DNA from: Butyriboletus loyo
Lineage: Eukaryota > Basidiomycota > Agaricomycetes > Boletales > Boletaceae
DNA: 64,000 bases
Assembly: GCA_038093515.1 (NCBI GenBank)
Contig: JBBPSI010000046.1
Coordinates: 62,001-126,000 of the forward strand
Direction of reading: 5' to 3'
Under the pieces are notes generated by a model. That model saw only the letters and a list, made by a program, of their open reading frames with translations, was not told the origin of the DNA and did not search any database. Positions 23,054 to 35,721 of the stretch are shown here, one piece after another. A program made the translations under genes and the position numbers. Positions within the stretch are counted from its first letter, which is position 1, and each line of letters starts with the position of its first letter.

Positions 23054-25313
23054 ATGCAGTTCCAGTCACCACTCTCATTCTTCCTCGCCATCTTCTCCGT
23101 CTTCGCAACGGCTGCCCCAATCGCAGCATCGAACGTACTCACACCACAAAATTTCCACCAGACGATATCAGAAGGCGTATGGTATGCACCGCCATCTCGA
23201 CACACAATCCCAGCTGAACGACTAAACGTCCAGGTTCGTCGAGCACTTTTCGCCTTATTGTCCCCACTGTCGCCACTTTGAACCGACCTGGAACGATGTC
23301 GTCGACCACTATGAGAGCATGCCCGACCCAGCCATACACTTCGCCCAGGTCAACTGCGCACTCAACGGCGGTACGTCCACTCTGCCCGCATTGACCCATG
23401 CCACCCCGTAACGCTTTCCAAGATTTGTGCAACGACAATGGCATCACCGGATACCCACAAATGAATCTGTATCGCAACGGCGAATTCGTGGAGATGTACA
23501 ACTCAGATAGGGAGTTTCACCTTCTGCTCGAGTATTTGGACGCACACCTCGAACCCAAGGGAGCGGGAGAGGCGGTGCAGGAGGTCGTAACAGCGCCAGT
23601 ACCAGTGTCAACCGAACAAGCGGCCGCGCCGACACCGACGCCATCACCCACCACCGAACATCCCGCCGTCCAAAGCCCCCCAAACCCCTCGGGAGCCATT
23701 GTCTCGCTCGACGTACAAACATTTGACACCTTTCTCGCACAAGGACCCGCGTTCATCAAGTTTTTCGCACCTTGGTAGCGTCGCCGTACTTTCTCGTCCG
23801 TCTCGTTCGCTGCTCAACGCGGCTTAGGTGTGGGCACTGCAAGAAACTGGCGCCTGCGTGGACCCAACTCGGTCGACGCATGCAACACAAGCTCAGCGTG
23901 GCCGAAGTGGACTGTGAACATCACAAGGCACTTTGCACAAGCCAGGGCGTCACTGGGTTCCCCATGATGTTCTACTACGCTCACGGCGCAAAGACTGAAT
24001 ACACGGGTGGAAGATCATACGACCAACTAGTCTCCTTTGCCGACAAGGCTTCCAACCCGTGCGCTTCTTTGCTCGTTCGTCGTCGTCCTGTGGCTCATAT
24101 CCTCGCTTCAGTACAATGCAGGTCATCGACGCCCCGGACCTGGAAAAAGTCGTACGCGACAACGCAGTCTTGTACCTCTTACTCCACGACGGTTCCGATC
24201 CCCGGATTGTGGTAAGTGTCTCGTGGCCTTGTCGGATTAGCACGCTTCCAAACCACTAAACGAACTGGCGGCCATTATAGAACGACGTTGCCAAGAACTC
24301 ACAAATCCTCTTGGGTTCCCCGCCCTTATACGTCTCCACGTCCCCGGAACTCTTCCGCAAATACAACGTCCGACCGAACGCTCCTTCGGTATTTCTCGCG
24401 TTCAAGGACAACGACCCGCGCGAACCCATCGCGGTCTTTTATCCGTCTTCCACCTCATCTTCGCAATCCACCACCGACACGCTCTCTGCATGGCTCCAAG
24501 CCCACCGCTTCCCGTCGTCGTTTGAGCTCTCCAAGGACGTCTTCCAACAGGTCATGTATGCCCCGCACAAACCTCTTGTTCTCATCGTCGCTACGCCTCA
24601 AGGCCAACGCGCCGACGTGTCGGAAAAGCTGCACGAGATTGCTCAAAAGTGGCGGTTGCGCGCGCGGCGGACGGACGCTACCTCTGCGTCGTCGTCGTTG
24701 GGTGACGGTGTGGGTGCTGGGGCGAGGGACGTGGTGTTTACGTGGATGGATGCGAGTCAGTGGGGCAAGTTGATGAAGGACATGTATGGGATCAAGATGG
24801 GAACGGAGCCCGAGATCGTCGTGGCTGATCACGAGGTCAGCACGCTCCCCCCCTCCCCGCTTTTGCCAAACTGACGCGTCTGTGTTTTCTTTCCCCCTCC
24901 CTTCGTGGTCGTGGTGTAGCGGCTGGTGTACTATAACAAGGACGGTTCGGGACACGCTATCGCGCTGAACTCGGTGAGCGTCACGTCTGCACTCGAAGCG
25001 ATCCTAGCGGGTACCGCTCGTCCGAAACACTCGCGGAACAGGGTCGAGCGGGTCGTCCACGTACGTTTTTTTTTTTTCTCCTCACCGCTCATGGGTTTGC
25101 GGAACCCCATTGATTTTTTTTTTCGGACAGTCCCTCAATGCGTCGCTCGTCCGGTTCGAGCGATTGATCGTCGCGTATCCGTACTGGACGGCTCTCGGCT
25201 TCATTGCTCTCATTGGCGGGCTCGTCGCCGTGGCGCTGTCCAGCCCGCTCAAGGACGAGCATATAGATTGGGAGGCGGAGAAACGGCTTACCAAAGGTGG
25301 CAGGTTGGATTGA
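23054..25313 (+). CDS. membrane-anchored protein disulfide isomerase, two thioredoxin domains
   Basis: Predicted to form and rearrange disulfides in proteins folding in the endoplasmic reticulum. A signal peptide (MQFQSPLSFFLAIFSVFATA) leads into a first thioredoxin domain with active site PYCPHCRHFEPTW. A Pro/Thr/Ala linker follows, then a second thioredoxin domain with the classical site APWCGHCKKLAPAW and the cis-Pro segment VTGFPMMFYY. Next come degenerate thioredoxin-like segments (YVSTSPELFRKYNVRPNAPS). A single membrane span (ALGFIALIGGLVAVAL) lies close to the C-terminus, with a short tail ending KGGRLD. The topology resembles TMX3-type enzymes rather than soluble HDEL-bearing PDI1, and no HDEL is present. 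The gene has several short introns; the start is the ATG at 23054-23056 and the stop is at 25311-25313. Confidence 0.88.
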
Positions 25314-25826
25314 TTGATTGCTCGCTCGTCCGTAGTCCAAGTGCTGAGATCTATACCAGTTGGGGTTTCGTGGGCTGTATATATATAATCATCTCGTTCG
25401 ATCTGGACACGCAATCTATTGCTCGTGAATCGAGGGCATCCCAGCATCAAAATTCGTGCGTGAGTGTAAGTATATGATACAGCAAAGGGCGAACGGTGTA
25501 ATGTTACAGTGTCGGCGTGAGTGAAGCAACATGGTGAAGCGGTATACATATTAGCCAAATAACAGAACGAGCAGATTAGATGGATCATGAATTAGATGGC
25601 CTTCTCTTTTCGTTCCATTGCCCGAGGTTTTTTTGAGTCAAGTAAACGAGACGCCGAGAACGATGCAAAAATCTTGACCATACGTGCTCGGACGCCGCGT
25701 TCGGATGCCAGATGCATGACGATAGCGAGCGAATATTGCGATAGACGGAATCGATGATGTTTGGATCCTATGTGAATGCAGAAATAACCAAATGCTGTTA
25801 AAAAAAATCTATGCAACGAAGCACCC
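25314..25826. other. convergent 3' spacer, PDI / PPR gene
   Basis: 513 bp between two stop codons. It contains a short dinucleotide run (GTATATATATAATC near 25376-25389) and nothing gene-like. It holds both 3' ends. Confidence 0.5.
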
Positions 25827-28800
25827 TCAAGGCGACGAAGACGACGACGGTGATTCGGGTTGCGATTGCGATTGTTGTGACTGGGCCCCCCAAGGCGCGA
25901 CCGCGTCGTCGAGCATGATGCCTCGTATCCGGTTATACACCGCTTCTGGGAATTGTCTGAGACGGCAGGTCAACACAACCAATTCTCTCCCTTGCGAGCG
26001 CGCATAGACGACCTACCGTTGTTTCAACCGTTCGAGCAGGGCAACTGCGCGATCACGGTCGCCATTACCCAGTTCTGCGCGGAACATCGCTTCCCATGTC
26101 GAGGGCTAAGAAGAAGGGTCGCGATAAGTAACGCAATGAACAATGCCCCGTATGCTGACGGGCTCACCTCTCTGTACGAGACCGAGTCCGGCGAGACCGG
26201 AGTAGAAGACGAAGTGGAATTGTGTGGGACGTGGTTGCCAGGAGCGGCGACACCGCTAGCAGGATCTGCCAAGTTCTCAAATATAGCCCGCGCCTGCTCG
26301 ATAGCACCGTCGGCAGCATATCCCTTGATCAACAAATTCGCAATGTACGCCGTCATATGGACGCCCGTTGCCTGCAGCCGAGCGAGATACTGCTGTGCGA
26401 GATCCATCCGCTTGCGCGTCACGAGCACGTTGATCAGAGACTCGTAGGAGACGGCATCTGGAAGGGGAGTAGGACCACGCTGGGAAGACGGGTGAGAGGA
26501 GATGGATTCGAAAATACTGATAGCCTTGTCAGTATCCTTCATGACGCAGCCGTAAGCGTTCATGAGCGCCGCCCAATGGCTGCCTTGAAGACGGACGTGC
26601 GGGTTCGACTCGACACGCTTGAAAGTCGCCTCCATGGCAGCCACATCAACAGGTTCGATGGTTCCGTATGCATCAATAAGGAGCTACAACACATTTCAGA
26701 CAGAGCGAATGGAGAAAACATGAACAGCTTACCTTATACGTGTGCGCCGAAGGCTGAACATTGGCCTCGGACATCTTGTTCAGGTAGAACAACACCTTCT
26801 CCTTGTCCGGCTTTGTATGCGTGTACAGTTGCATCATCGTGTTGTACGGCGGAATCCGAGGCCTGAAGTTCGGCTGACTAACCATTTCTGCGAACAGCTG
26901 CTCGGCGGCAACGGTGTCGCCAACTCTTGCGCATGCAGCAATGACAGCACCATAAGTGATCGACGAGGGGCGCAGCGACGTGTTGGTCTTCATCTGTTGA
27001 AAGAGCTCGAGTGCAAAGTCTGCCTTGCGTGCTTTGGCAAGCTTGGAGATAATCGTGTTGTAGAGATAAACGTTGGGCTTCGTTCCAAGCATCTGACATT
27101 CCGCAAAGAGAGCCATGGCATTGGAGGTGTCGTCCGTGGTATCCTTGACGCATTCGATCAAGGATCCGTATGCGTCAGGGGACGGAACACCACCCGCAGC
27201 AGTGATCCGGCTCCGATGTGCAAACGCAGTATCCATGTCACCCCCATGCGCGTAGGCAATGATCATGTTGTCTTCGATCTGGAACCACGCCTGGGATTGC
27301 CAGGTAGGGCTTTGGGCCACAAAGGGTGAAAAGAGAACCTGCTGAGCGATGGAATATACCGATTGCGCTGCGGCGATGCTGCCGGCGCGTCCGAGCCCAT
27401 TAATCAACCTGCCCAGAGTGGCTGGATGAGGATAACGAGGGGGTTTCGCGGAGATGGCTACTTGGAGAGTATTGTAACTGTCGTGGACCGTGACTGATGG
27501 ATGCGAAGGGAACCACCTGTCCATTTGTCTACTAAGTTCTGCATCAATGATGATTTGTGAGGGAGGGGGAGGGAACTCGGCAGAGGGTAAAGGTGGCGTG
27601 AGAGTACGAGGGACATCGCTCTCCTCGTTCGTGCGCTCGGCGAAGGGGATCCTGAGACGATTGAAAGACCATGCGAGACCATCCAAAAAGCGAGAAACCC
27701 CGCGCTCTGTGTAACTGGAATAGAGAGCTTCCGTCAGAGCAACCTGCACCTTGCTGGACACCAATCGGAAGTCAATTCCCGCGTCGCTCATGGCTTGCAG
27801 CAGTGGCATCAGGCCTGCGTATGCGCGATCCGAGGAAGAGGAGATGTCCGAATTAGATGAGTTCACAGGGGTTGAGAGTGCACATTGAAGAATTGTCTCC
27901 AAATCTGAGACAGAAGCAAGTTTCTGAGGGGCAGACATGTAGGCGTGGAGAAGAGGATGGGCAATCAAGGTTGGGGTAGCCGAGCCGAGCCACGCGACAA
28001 GGGGAATTATCGGCAACATTTGTTCCAGAGCGAGGACAGAGGGGGAAGTGGCAGCAACAGTGCCCAAATAACCAGACAGTATCGTCGTCGTCATCGCCTT
28101 GTACTTCGTGAGGTTCCTACAAGGCTTGACAGACAGAAGTTGGTCGGCGACTCTGAGGAGATGTCTACCAATAAATTCGACAGAGTGTCTCGTTTCTTCG
28201 GCTTCGCTTATCGTCACCACAGATTGACGTGATTTGGCAAACTCATCGAGCACACGGAGGTTTGCTTCGAGAACCATGAGCGTGTCCGAGATTTTGATGC
28301 TCAAACGATCGTTTGGGGCACAGTCGACGAGTATATCGTATAGCCTGTTGAGGTCCCCAATGTAAGCACTTTGCCCAGAGGAAGCCTCCACAAGGGCATC
28401 CAGCATGATACCCCAACAGATCTGGTCAGGGCGGGAAGGGTTTCGAGTGGACTCGTCGTTGTCACTGGATGCAGCAGGTTGCTGGAGAAGACGATCGAAC
28501 CAAGACAATGCAGTTTTGATGTCAGGTTTGGGTGGATTATGAGCAACATTTGATAAAGAAGGGGTGCAGAAGCCACTAATAATGGACGTAAACGTTGACG
28601 AAGCTGGAGATGGAATTGACGCTAAGTCGCCTGATACGCATGTCAACACGGAGTGAGTGGCGTTTCAAAGTGAATCAATCGTTACCTTTCTCGGGACGCC
28701 CGCTGTCCATCATCGTCTCGAGTAGACGGAGTGCACCGGCAGGTTGCCCAGCGTTGAAGTAACCCTGAATCATTTTATTCCAAATCCTGAGCTGAATGGG

Positions 28801-30130
28801 GAACTGTCGCTCGACCTCCACAACCAGGCCACGTGCACCTAGATCTCGGAACTCTTTGAAGACCTCTTTGGCGCCCATAAGATCACCTGCGTTAATGTAA
28901 GTGGACAAGAGGTAATAGAACATCAGATCCGTAGGAGCGGGTCGAGACCGGGCCTCAAGTTGCGCATATACGCGGATGGCAGCGTCAATATTTGCGTGAG
29001 CGGCGCATGAGCGGAGGAGTCCGTGGTAAACGTTGAACGGAAAATGCGCAACCAACGGTCTCGTAACTGCGGCAGAGTCGGATGACGGCTGAGGAACAGC
29101 AGAAGCGGCGTCGAAGACGCGCATTGCAGTCGCAAAATTATCCTCTGCGAGCAAAGTCCCTCTTTGTCTCTCGTCGACTTGGGCTTCCTCGCCTGCAACG
29201 TCATCGAGGTCCCCGATGGCGGACAATTGTCGTCGCTTCGCACGATAGGACAGGACCTCGAGAGACTTTTGGACCTCACGATCCCTGTCTGTGAGCCCTA
29301 TGATTGTGTTGACAAATGTACCCAGGTTGGGCGTCAGGCCGCGCTGGGGGAGGGCATTGTAGAGTTGGATGGTCAGCGTTGCGCTGGTAGCAGAACCAAC
29401 GCCAACAACGGCGCGAAGGGCATGGTTGAAATCGAGGAGGGTGGGTTCGGAGTAAGACAATGCAGGTTCTTTGGAGGGATCAATCAGCCACCGGACGTGT
29501 TGCAAGACGCTAGGAGTGTCCTTGTTGGACAAGGCGTCTTCCAGCGCGAGAGAAAACGGGGACCAAGCGGTGACGGGACGTGGGTCCTGTTCGGGAGTGA
29601 TCTCGCCCTGCTGATCCTTGTTTGCAGTAGCGGCGGTATGACGTTCACGTAGCTGCATCTGCACGGTGTGCAACACGCCGGTGGCGACATGGTCGTCATC
29701 ATTGAGACCAGCAGGGAGCGAAAAGGAATGGCGACGTGCGAGTGTGCGGTGCGCTCTGGACGTGGCAGAGCGGGGGGTGACCAGGGTCGCCTTCGTTTCT
29801 TCCCTGTCGTCGTCTGCCTTTGTAGTGTCATCTTGGGTCGCAGAGGAATTAGCCTGGGTGATGGCACGGCCGGCGCCCTGTTGCGAGGTGAGGAGAACTG
29901 TCGAGCGGAGTATGTATGACACGTACGGTGTAACCCTTGTAGAATTTGCTTCCAGCGTGGAATTTGGCGCCGCCTGGACCTGCGCCTGTGCCGGCGCCAC
30001 CCCAGGAAGCGCCAGCGCCTGCAGCGGGAGTGGACTGGAGGGCATTTCGGAGTGCACCAGACTGGTTTTGCACAAGTGCAACCGCGCGTGAGGTGTGCAG
30101 GAAGAGGTGGTTCGCGACCTTTGGGAGCAT
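25827..30130 (-). CDS. large pentatricopeptide-repeat (PPR) protein, probably mitochondrial
   Basis: PPR proteins bind organellar RNA in a sequence-specific way and control its processing or translation. The protein starts MLPKVANHLFLHTSRAVALV, a basic amphipathic leader typical of mitochondrial import, followed by a Gly/Ala-rich stretch. It runs for well over 1,200 residues in about seven exons. PPR motifs are clear at NVYLYNTIISKLAKARKADF, SSITYGAVIAACARVGDTVA, IPPYNTMMQLYTHTKPDKEK, DAVSYESLINVLVTRKRMDL and AYIANLLIKGYAADGAIEQA, with earlier degenerate ones (FNVYHGLLRSCAAHANIDAA, MFYYLLSTYINAGDLMGAKE). The last exons encode WEAMFRAELGNGDRDRA and a Gln/Ser-rich tail ending in TGA at 25827-25829. 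No Smr or RNase domain is seen. The RNA target cannot be inferred. Confidence 0.85.
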
Positions 30131-30350
30131 GATGAGAATTACAAGCTAGTATGATGATATGGTACGATGGAGGGCCGCGTAGGCTGTCGCGGGCGACGAG
30201 GAGGGGGCGTTGAGAACGCCACGTACGACGAGGAAATGTTTGACTGAGAAAAGACGATGTGACTCGCGCGGCAATAAAAAGCAAAATCGGCGCTTCGGGT
30301 GAAACCGGGTGAAAATCCCGAAGCCAAGCCGAGCGCCGACGCAACCGCGT

Positions 30351-32039
30351 TCACAAGTGAAAAAGCCTCCAGTCAGCAATGATGATGTCATCCCACGTGT
30401 GTTCCTCTGCCTCCGCCTCGGCCTCTACGCCGTCCTCCACTGGCCCGCTAAACGACACCTGCTCGCGTGCGCGCAATGGTTGCACAACCGCCGCCTTGCT
30501 GTCACACGACAAAACACGCCCGACGGTGAGGCATGGCTCAGGCGTGCACGTCACCGGGTTAATACCCAGCGTCTGCATCAAGTTCAGCTAGTCAACCCCA
30601 CCCATGTGACAGTTCACCGACCTTGTAGCCAACGATCATCCCGCGCGTGACCTGCTCCCCCCTCGTCAGCTTGTCCAGTGTAGCCCAATGCTTGTCTGCA
30701 ATCGCCTCTAGCCTCTCGACGTCCACCTCCGTCTCAGCTTCCGGGGCTGTCATCTTGTCGACGTCATCCCCGTAGTCGAGCGAGATGTCACCACCCTCCG
30801 CTGATACGACCACGCTCTGGACTTTGAGCTTGTCCCCGTACTCGTCACGCATCTTGCGTTTCTTCTTTTCTCTGTGCAACCCTGCTTCGACATCAATGCT
30901 CGTCACAAAGAGGTTTGGGGGTAGCGAGGAGCGTGATGAAGGTGGTATCAATCGAGGCAGAGCTCGCGTTACCGTCTGTGCTGGAGTCGCACACTCGGGC
31001 GTCGCCATTGCACCAGAGGTAGATGCAGAAGCGTCGCCTTCCTGGTTCCCAAATATAATCTTTGGAGCAAGGGGTCTGCCTATAAGCGACTTGAAGTTCT
31101 TGGCTTTGTTCTTGTTGCGGAGCGAGAGCGACAACAGGCCAGAGTGTACATCCTGGCTAGAGTCGGGCACGATCGCGTCCACTAGTGCATCTTTACCTGC
31201 CACTACGGCATTTGCGCCAGACACTGGTCCGCCCTCGGACACACCGGCGGCATCGTGCTCGTGCATTCGCTTGAGTCGCCGCCGCAAATTTCGTGCTCGT
31301 GTCTGCGGTTTTCCATACCCAGGAGGAACGAAAGTTGAAGGACTAGAAATCAAAAGTAAAGGAACGTGATGCGGTTGAACGGAACCTGACGTACGGGTGT
31401 GGTTTTGGTTGTACGGACGACGCTACTTGAGTCCATTCTCTTACGTGGGTTTTTGGGGGCTTTGCTTTTCGCAAGGACGGCGTCGTAGGACACGAGGATT
31501 TATCCGAGTCTGATGTTGATTCGGAATCCGAAGTCTCCGACTCTGACTCGGGCTCTGACGGAGAGGTGGTGGACTCTGTTTCAGACTCGGAGCTGGACGA
31601 ACTCGGCGTCGACAGGCGTCGTTTCCGCTTGCGCAGAGCCGTAGGTTCTAAACGTGTTTGTGAGGCACCTTGACCGACGGGGTCTCGTGCAGTCGCGTCC
31701 TCAGACGGCACGTCGAGTATGTCTACGCTGCATGCGAGTTGGCTTCTTGTAAAGTCTAGAGTCGTACATGGTGACGCACCAAATTAGATCACCGTCCCTC
31801 ACGATAGTGAGCTCAGAATTGTCAAGCAACTCGAAGCCATCGATGGAGAGGCGCAACGCCGAAGGGGCGACATCACGAAAGGCAGGGAGGGACGCGCCGA
31901 GGAGGTACTTGAAGGAGGAGATGTCCGGGGTCGACTGCACGAATGGAAGCGGGAACCACGCCCTCACTGGAGGCAGCGGTGGATTCGTTTGTATCTTGAC
32001 CCTCATGTCACCGTGGACGTTGTTGTGGACGGCAGCCAT
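30351..32039 (-). CDS. coilin-like protein
   Basis: Coilin organises Cajal bodies, nuclear sites of snRNP maturation. The N-terminal domain starts MAAVHNNVHGDMRVKIQTN and contains FKYLLGASLPAFRDVAPSAL, LRLSIDGFELLD and TIVRDGDLIW, which fits the ubiquitin-like coilin N-terminus. Next comes a long disordered middle with an acidic Ser/Glu run (about 31500-31600) and basic patches (RKRKRR, KKKRKMRDEYGDK). The C-terminal part (RLEAIADKHWATLDKLTRGE, then after an intron LNLMQTLGINPVTCTPEPC and DWRLFHL) fits the Tudor-like end of coilin. The upstream frame appears to begin earlier, but only the ATG at 32037-32039 is a true start. The neighbour is CWC15, another nuclear RNA-processing gene on the same strand. 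Coilin-like proteins are poorly annotated in fungi, so the assignment is moderate. Confidence 0.7.
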
Positions 32040-32189
32040 TTCAAGTAACAAACCCCCAAGCACGCAAAGCTATACAGTTTGTTCAAACCTCGAGAAGGCG
32101 ACGTGTAAATGTATGCGTCATAAAAAGTACTGAGCTACTACAGAGTTCTAGCAAGTACCATGTATCAAATGAACCGTCGGAATGTCGTA

Positions 32190-33083
32190 TCACTGCGGAG
32201 AAAAGGACATGCTTGGCACTCGAATCCACCTGCACGTTCGACACTGTGGAACTTACCTTGATAAACTTTGCCATGAATTTTCTAGGCCGACAACACTCAG
32301 ACGATTAAACTTGCAAAAGGACGGGTACGCACTTGTGGAACTCGGTCCGCAGGAGATCGTTCACGAAGTGGCCAGACTTTTCCTTTTGGTTCATTGCCTG
32401 GTTCTTGAAGATGAGATCTAAAACGATTCACAACTTGGTGTTAAGTACGAGTAAGGAGAAGCACATACCATCGTCCCATCTTCTCTTGACCGAGAACGTC
32501 CCGGGAACAGTCGTGTTCAAGCCCTGAGATTGACCCAGCTGAGCTGCTTGCGACGCCAACTGTTCACGTTCTTGTCGGGCATTCTCTTCTGCACGTTCGC
32601 GTTTTATCTTCTCGAGTTCGCGGAGCAGCTCGTCGGTATCATCCTCGTCCTCTGACTCTTCCTCGCTCTCCTCGTCCTCGTTCTTTTGCTCGTCTCCTTC
32701 CACATCGTCGTCATCCTTGTCCAGTTCAAGCGCTTCTTGGAGCAGTTTTCTCCGCTTGACAGTGTTCTCGTCTTCGGCCCCATTCTTGACCGCTGCGATA
32801 GCTACGGGGGGTTTCCCCTCGGCCTTGCGCTTCTTGTTCCGCGCCTCTTCTTCTGCTGCGAGCAACTCTGCTCTAAGGTCTAGCCGCGCGACCTCACCTG
32901 TAGATGTCTGTCCGGGCTGCCTAGCTCAAACGGTTTGAGCACGTGCTACAAGAAAGCGGGGTGAACGTACCGAAACTTGAGCTTTGTGTGGGCAGCCATG
33001 TCGCGCACCGAAAACTGTCTCGATCCACCCTGGACATTTCTTGCTTGAGCGGGGTCCCATGTGGGACGGTGAGCGGTGGACAT
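32190..33083 (-). CDS. CWC15: pre-mRNA-splicing factor CWC15
   Basis: CWC15 (AD002) is a component of the Prp19-associated spliceosome. The start MSTAHRPTWDPAQARNVQGG and SRQFSVRDMAAHTKLKFR are diagnostic. The centre has QTSTGEVARLDLRAELLAAE, a strongly acidic Glu/Asp run (around 32640-32720), and the C-terminal segment TFSVKRRWDDGDLIFKNQ, then FVNDLLRTEFHK and KFMAKFIK. After KFMAKFIK a donor GTAAGTTCC is followed by an acceptor CTCCGCAG that abuts TGA (rc of 32190-32192). The natural C-terminus is therefore restored only if this last intron is removed, leaving a terminal coding exon of one stop codon. Reading through instead adds a non-homologous tail. The ATG lies 100 bp from the divergent SEC63 start. 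Confidence 0.93.
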
Positions 33084-33183
33084 GGTTGCGATTCAAGAGT
33101 CGAGTGTGCCCCCTGTGCACTGGTTTCGCACGGTCCATTGAGCCACGTCAAAAAGGTTCGGTCGGTTCGCGTGTTGCTCGACC
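33084..33183. promoter_or_regulatory. 100 bp bidirectional promoter, CWC15 / SEC63
   Basis: Exactly 100 bp separate the two divergent start codons. The spacer is not AT-rich and has no obvious TATA box. Transcription start sites could lie within either gene's 5' region. Confidence 0.55.
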
Positions 33184-35621
33184 ATGGCCAACTACCACTA
33201 TGACGAGGCCGGCAACATGGCCGCCTACTTTCTCATCTCTGTCCTCACCATCGTTCTCGTACCGCTCACTTTCTCGTCTGTCGCCCGCATATCCGCACGC
33301 AAGTCCCTGTCCTCCTCACACCCGGTTCGACGCTGACCCATTGCACAGAACGCCCCGAGGAGCGGATCCACGGGTGTCAATGCAAACCCTGTCTCGACCG
33401 CAGAAAGCTGGTCCTTGCCGCAAACAGACGGTCCGTATTCAGCCCCAAGCTCACCAAGAGGTGCGTGTCTCCCTTGACGAATCGCTCCGTTTTTTGTCTG
33501 ACCCTTCTTCTACTAGGACGGTGATCCTCCTCCTCGGCTGGTCCTCCTTTGTCTTTTTGGTCAACAGAGTGCGCAACGCCGAGAACGACAACAAGGTGTA
33601 CGACCCGTATGAAATATTGGGCATTTCCGCCGTACGTACCTATGGTCCATCCCGCGCCCGACCGACCGCACTCATTTGGTCTCCCAGGGCACCACGGAGA
33701 AGGAAATAAAATCTCTTTTCAAAAAACTCTCCAAGATATAGTGCGTATCGCGCGACGCTATGCTTGGCACTTTTTAACCGCCGTGCAAAAGTCACCCAGA
33801 CAAGGTAAAAGCGACCGTGAACCAGACGGTCGAACAGATTGCCAATCGCTTTGTAGAAATTACCAAGGCATACAAATCGTGAGCACGACCTCTTGCTGTT
33901 TTCGTCGCATTCTCCACTCAACACGCGTGCCATAGTCTGACAGATCAGACGATCCGCCAAAACTATGAGCTCTATGGTCATCCCGACGGTCGACAAGAAG
34001 TCTCCATGGGTATTGCCCTCCCTTCCTGGATCGTCGAGGGCAAGAACAATATTTGGGTCTTGGGATTTTACGCCGTTCTCATTGGTGGTCTGCTTCCCGG
34101 TATGGTCGGACGCTGGTGGTTTGGAAGCAGAGGAAAGACCAAGGATGGTGTCGAGGCAATGACTGCAGAAGGGTTCTGGAAGGGTGTCGAGGAAGGAAGT
34201 GGAATCGGCGATATCCTCAAGATTGTCGGCAGTGCATTCAGGTACGAGACGCAGACCAAGAGTGCGGGCGATCTAAGCAAGGTAGAGCGAGAGATCGAGA
34301 AGAGAGTAGGTGACGAGTGGAAGAATATAAACAAGGTCTTTGCCGATGATGAAATGGGCCAGCGAGCGCTGGCGTTGCTCTACGCTCACTTTTTGCGGTT
34401 AGATCTAGGCTCGAAAGCCCTGGAACAAGGTAGGGATCATGTCGAACTTGCGTTGCGAATTTTCAGACTCATATGTGGACGTTAGAACAAACGTCGTTGC
34501 TCCTCCGAACACCTACACTACTAAACGCTTTCTTGAACATTGCGGCTGCGCGAAGCTGGCTCGCACCGACTCTTGGTGTCATGCGTCTCCATGCGTACCT
34601 CATACAGGCGTTGGTCCCCGGCAAGGTTACTGCCCCGCAAGATCAACTCCCAGGTTTTGACGGTAGGGCCTCGATTTCTGGAAAGCAAGATCTTGCAACG
34701 TCCGTCCGTGACTTGAAAGAGAGCGGGGACAAACTTGCCCCGGAAGCTAGCAAAGTGCTTGAAAGCTGGGGAACTCTGGAGATTATAGACATGGGATTCA
34801 AAGGTACGTGTATTCTCGGCATGCGCGATTAGAGGGTGAACATTGTCCAAGTGATTGGCGAACGTGTGGTCACGCCGTCGTCCATCGTGTTCTTGTTGGT
34901 GAAGCTGCGTGTGAAGGAGCCTGGCACGTCCTCTTCATCGCCAGTGCAGGATGCCAAGTCAGCGAAAAAGAACGACGAGATTGACGAAAAGTTTTTGAGC
35001 ACCCGGGGTGATGCAGAGGAACTTGAGGGAGAGGGTGCACGATACGCACACGCTCCCTACTGGCCAGGAGTGCGTCTAAATAGTTATTGTTGAACCATGT
35101 ATCTGACGTCTACCCACAGCTCCGCAAGCCTGGATGGTGGCTCGTTCTCGCCGATGATAAGTCGAACCGGATTGTCGTTCCACCAATGAAGATCAGTGAC
35201 GTGCCTCGTTCGAACCCATTGAAAGAGCGGAATTACAGATGCTACAAGCTCCAGTTCCAGGCGCCACCCAATGTTGGACTGTTTACCTGGAAGGTGTGCT
35301 TTGTTAGCGACACTCTTGTTGGAGAAGAGACGTGTCGGCCGATTTCGGTGAGTGTTTTTATTTTTATTTTCGGACGTGGGCGACGCTGACTGGGGAACAA
35401 TGCAGCTCAAGATTGACGACGCGTCTGTGCTCGCAGCCGAGGAGCAGACACCCGAGGACGAGATTTCTGATCCTGAAGAGGATTCGTTGGCTGGACAGAT
35501 GGCGGCGATGCGAGGAGGGTCGGTGAAGAAGGCTGCAGTTGCTGAGGAGAGTGACGATGAGAGTTCGACGGACGAGGAGGCGGAGGCGGATGGGGACGAC
35601 AGTAGCAGCGACAGTGATTAG
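33184..35621 (+). CDS. SEC63: translocon-associated J-protein SEC63
   Basis: Sec63 recruits the lumenal Hsp70 (BiP/Kar2) to the Sec61 channel for post-translational import into the endoplasmic reticulum. The protein starts MANYHYDEAGNMAAYFLISV with a first membrane span, then CQCKPCLDRRK, a second span (VILLLGWSSFVFLV), and a J domain starting DPYEILGISA with the catalytic HPDK split by an intron at 33740-33800. A third span follows (VLGFYAVLIGGLLPGMVGRW). Then come the Brl repeats, including VSDVYP-preceding segments, PGWWLVLADDKSNRIVVPP and FQAPPNVGLFTWKVCFVSDT. The end is an acidic tail (SDDESSTDEEAEADGDDSS) that in yeast binds Sec62. The gene has about ten exons; the stop is at 35619-35621. 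Confidence 0.95.
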
Positions 35622-35721
35622 CCTAGGGTTAGATTTCTTCGTTATTTGGAACGCGAGACGTGGCGCGTGTGGTATATTAATATATTTGTTGCTCCTGTCC
35701 CAGTGACTACTACTCTTTTTT

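Noticed and set aside
26222..27329. Long plus-strand open frames inside the PPR gene
   Set aside because: They are antisense shadows. The minus strand carries clear PPR motifs and coherent exons; the plus frames have no recognisable domain.
29082..30091. Plus-strand open frames over the 5' half of the PPR gene
   Set aside because: Codon-bias shadows of the minus-strand coding sequence, with no domain or splice logic.
32042..32063. Upstream start of the coilin-like gene
   Set aside because: The frame opens earlier, but only with a GTG codon; the ATG at 32037-32039 is the plausible start.
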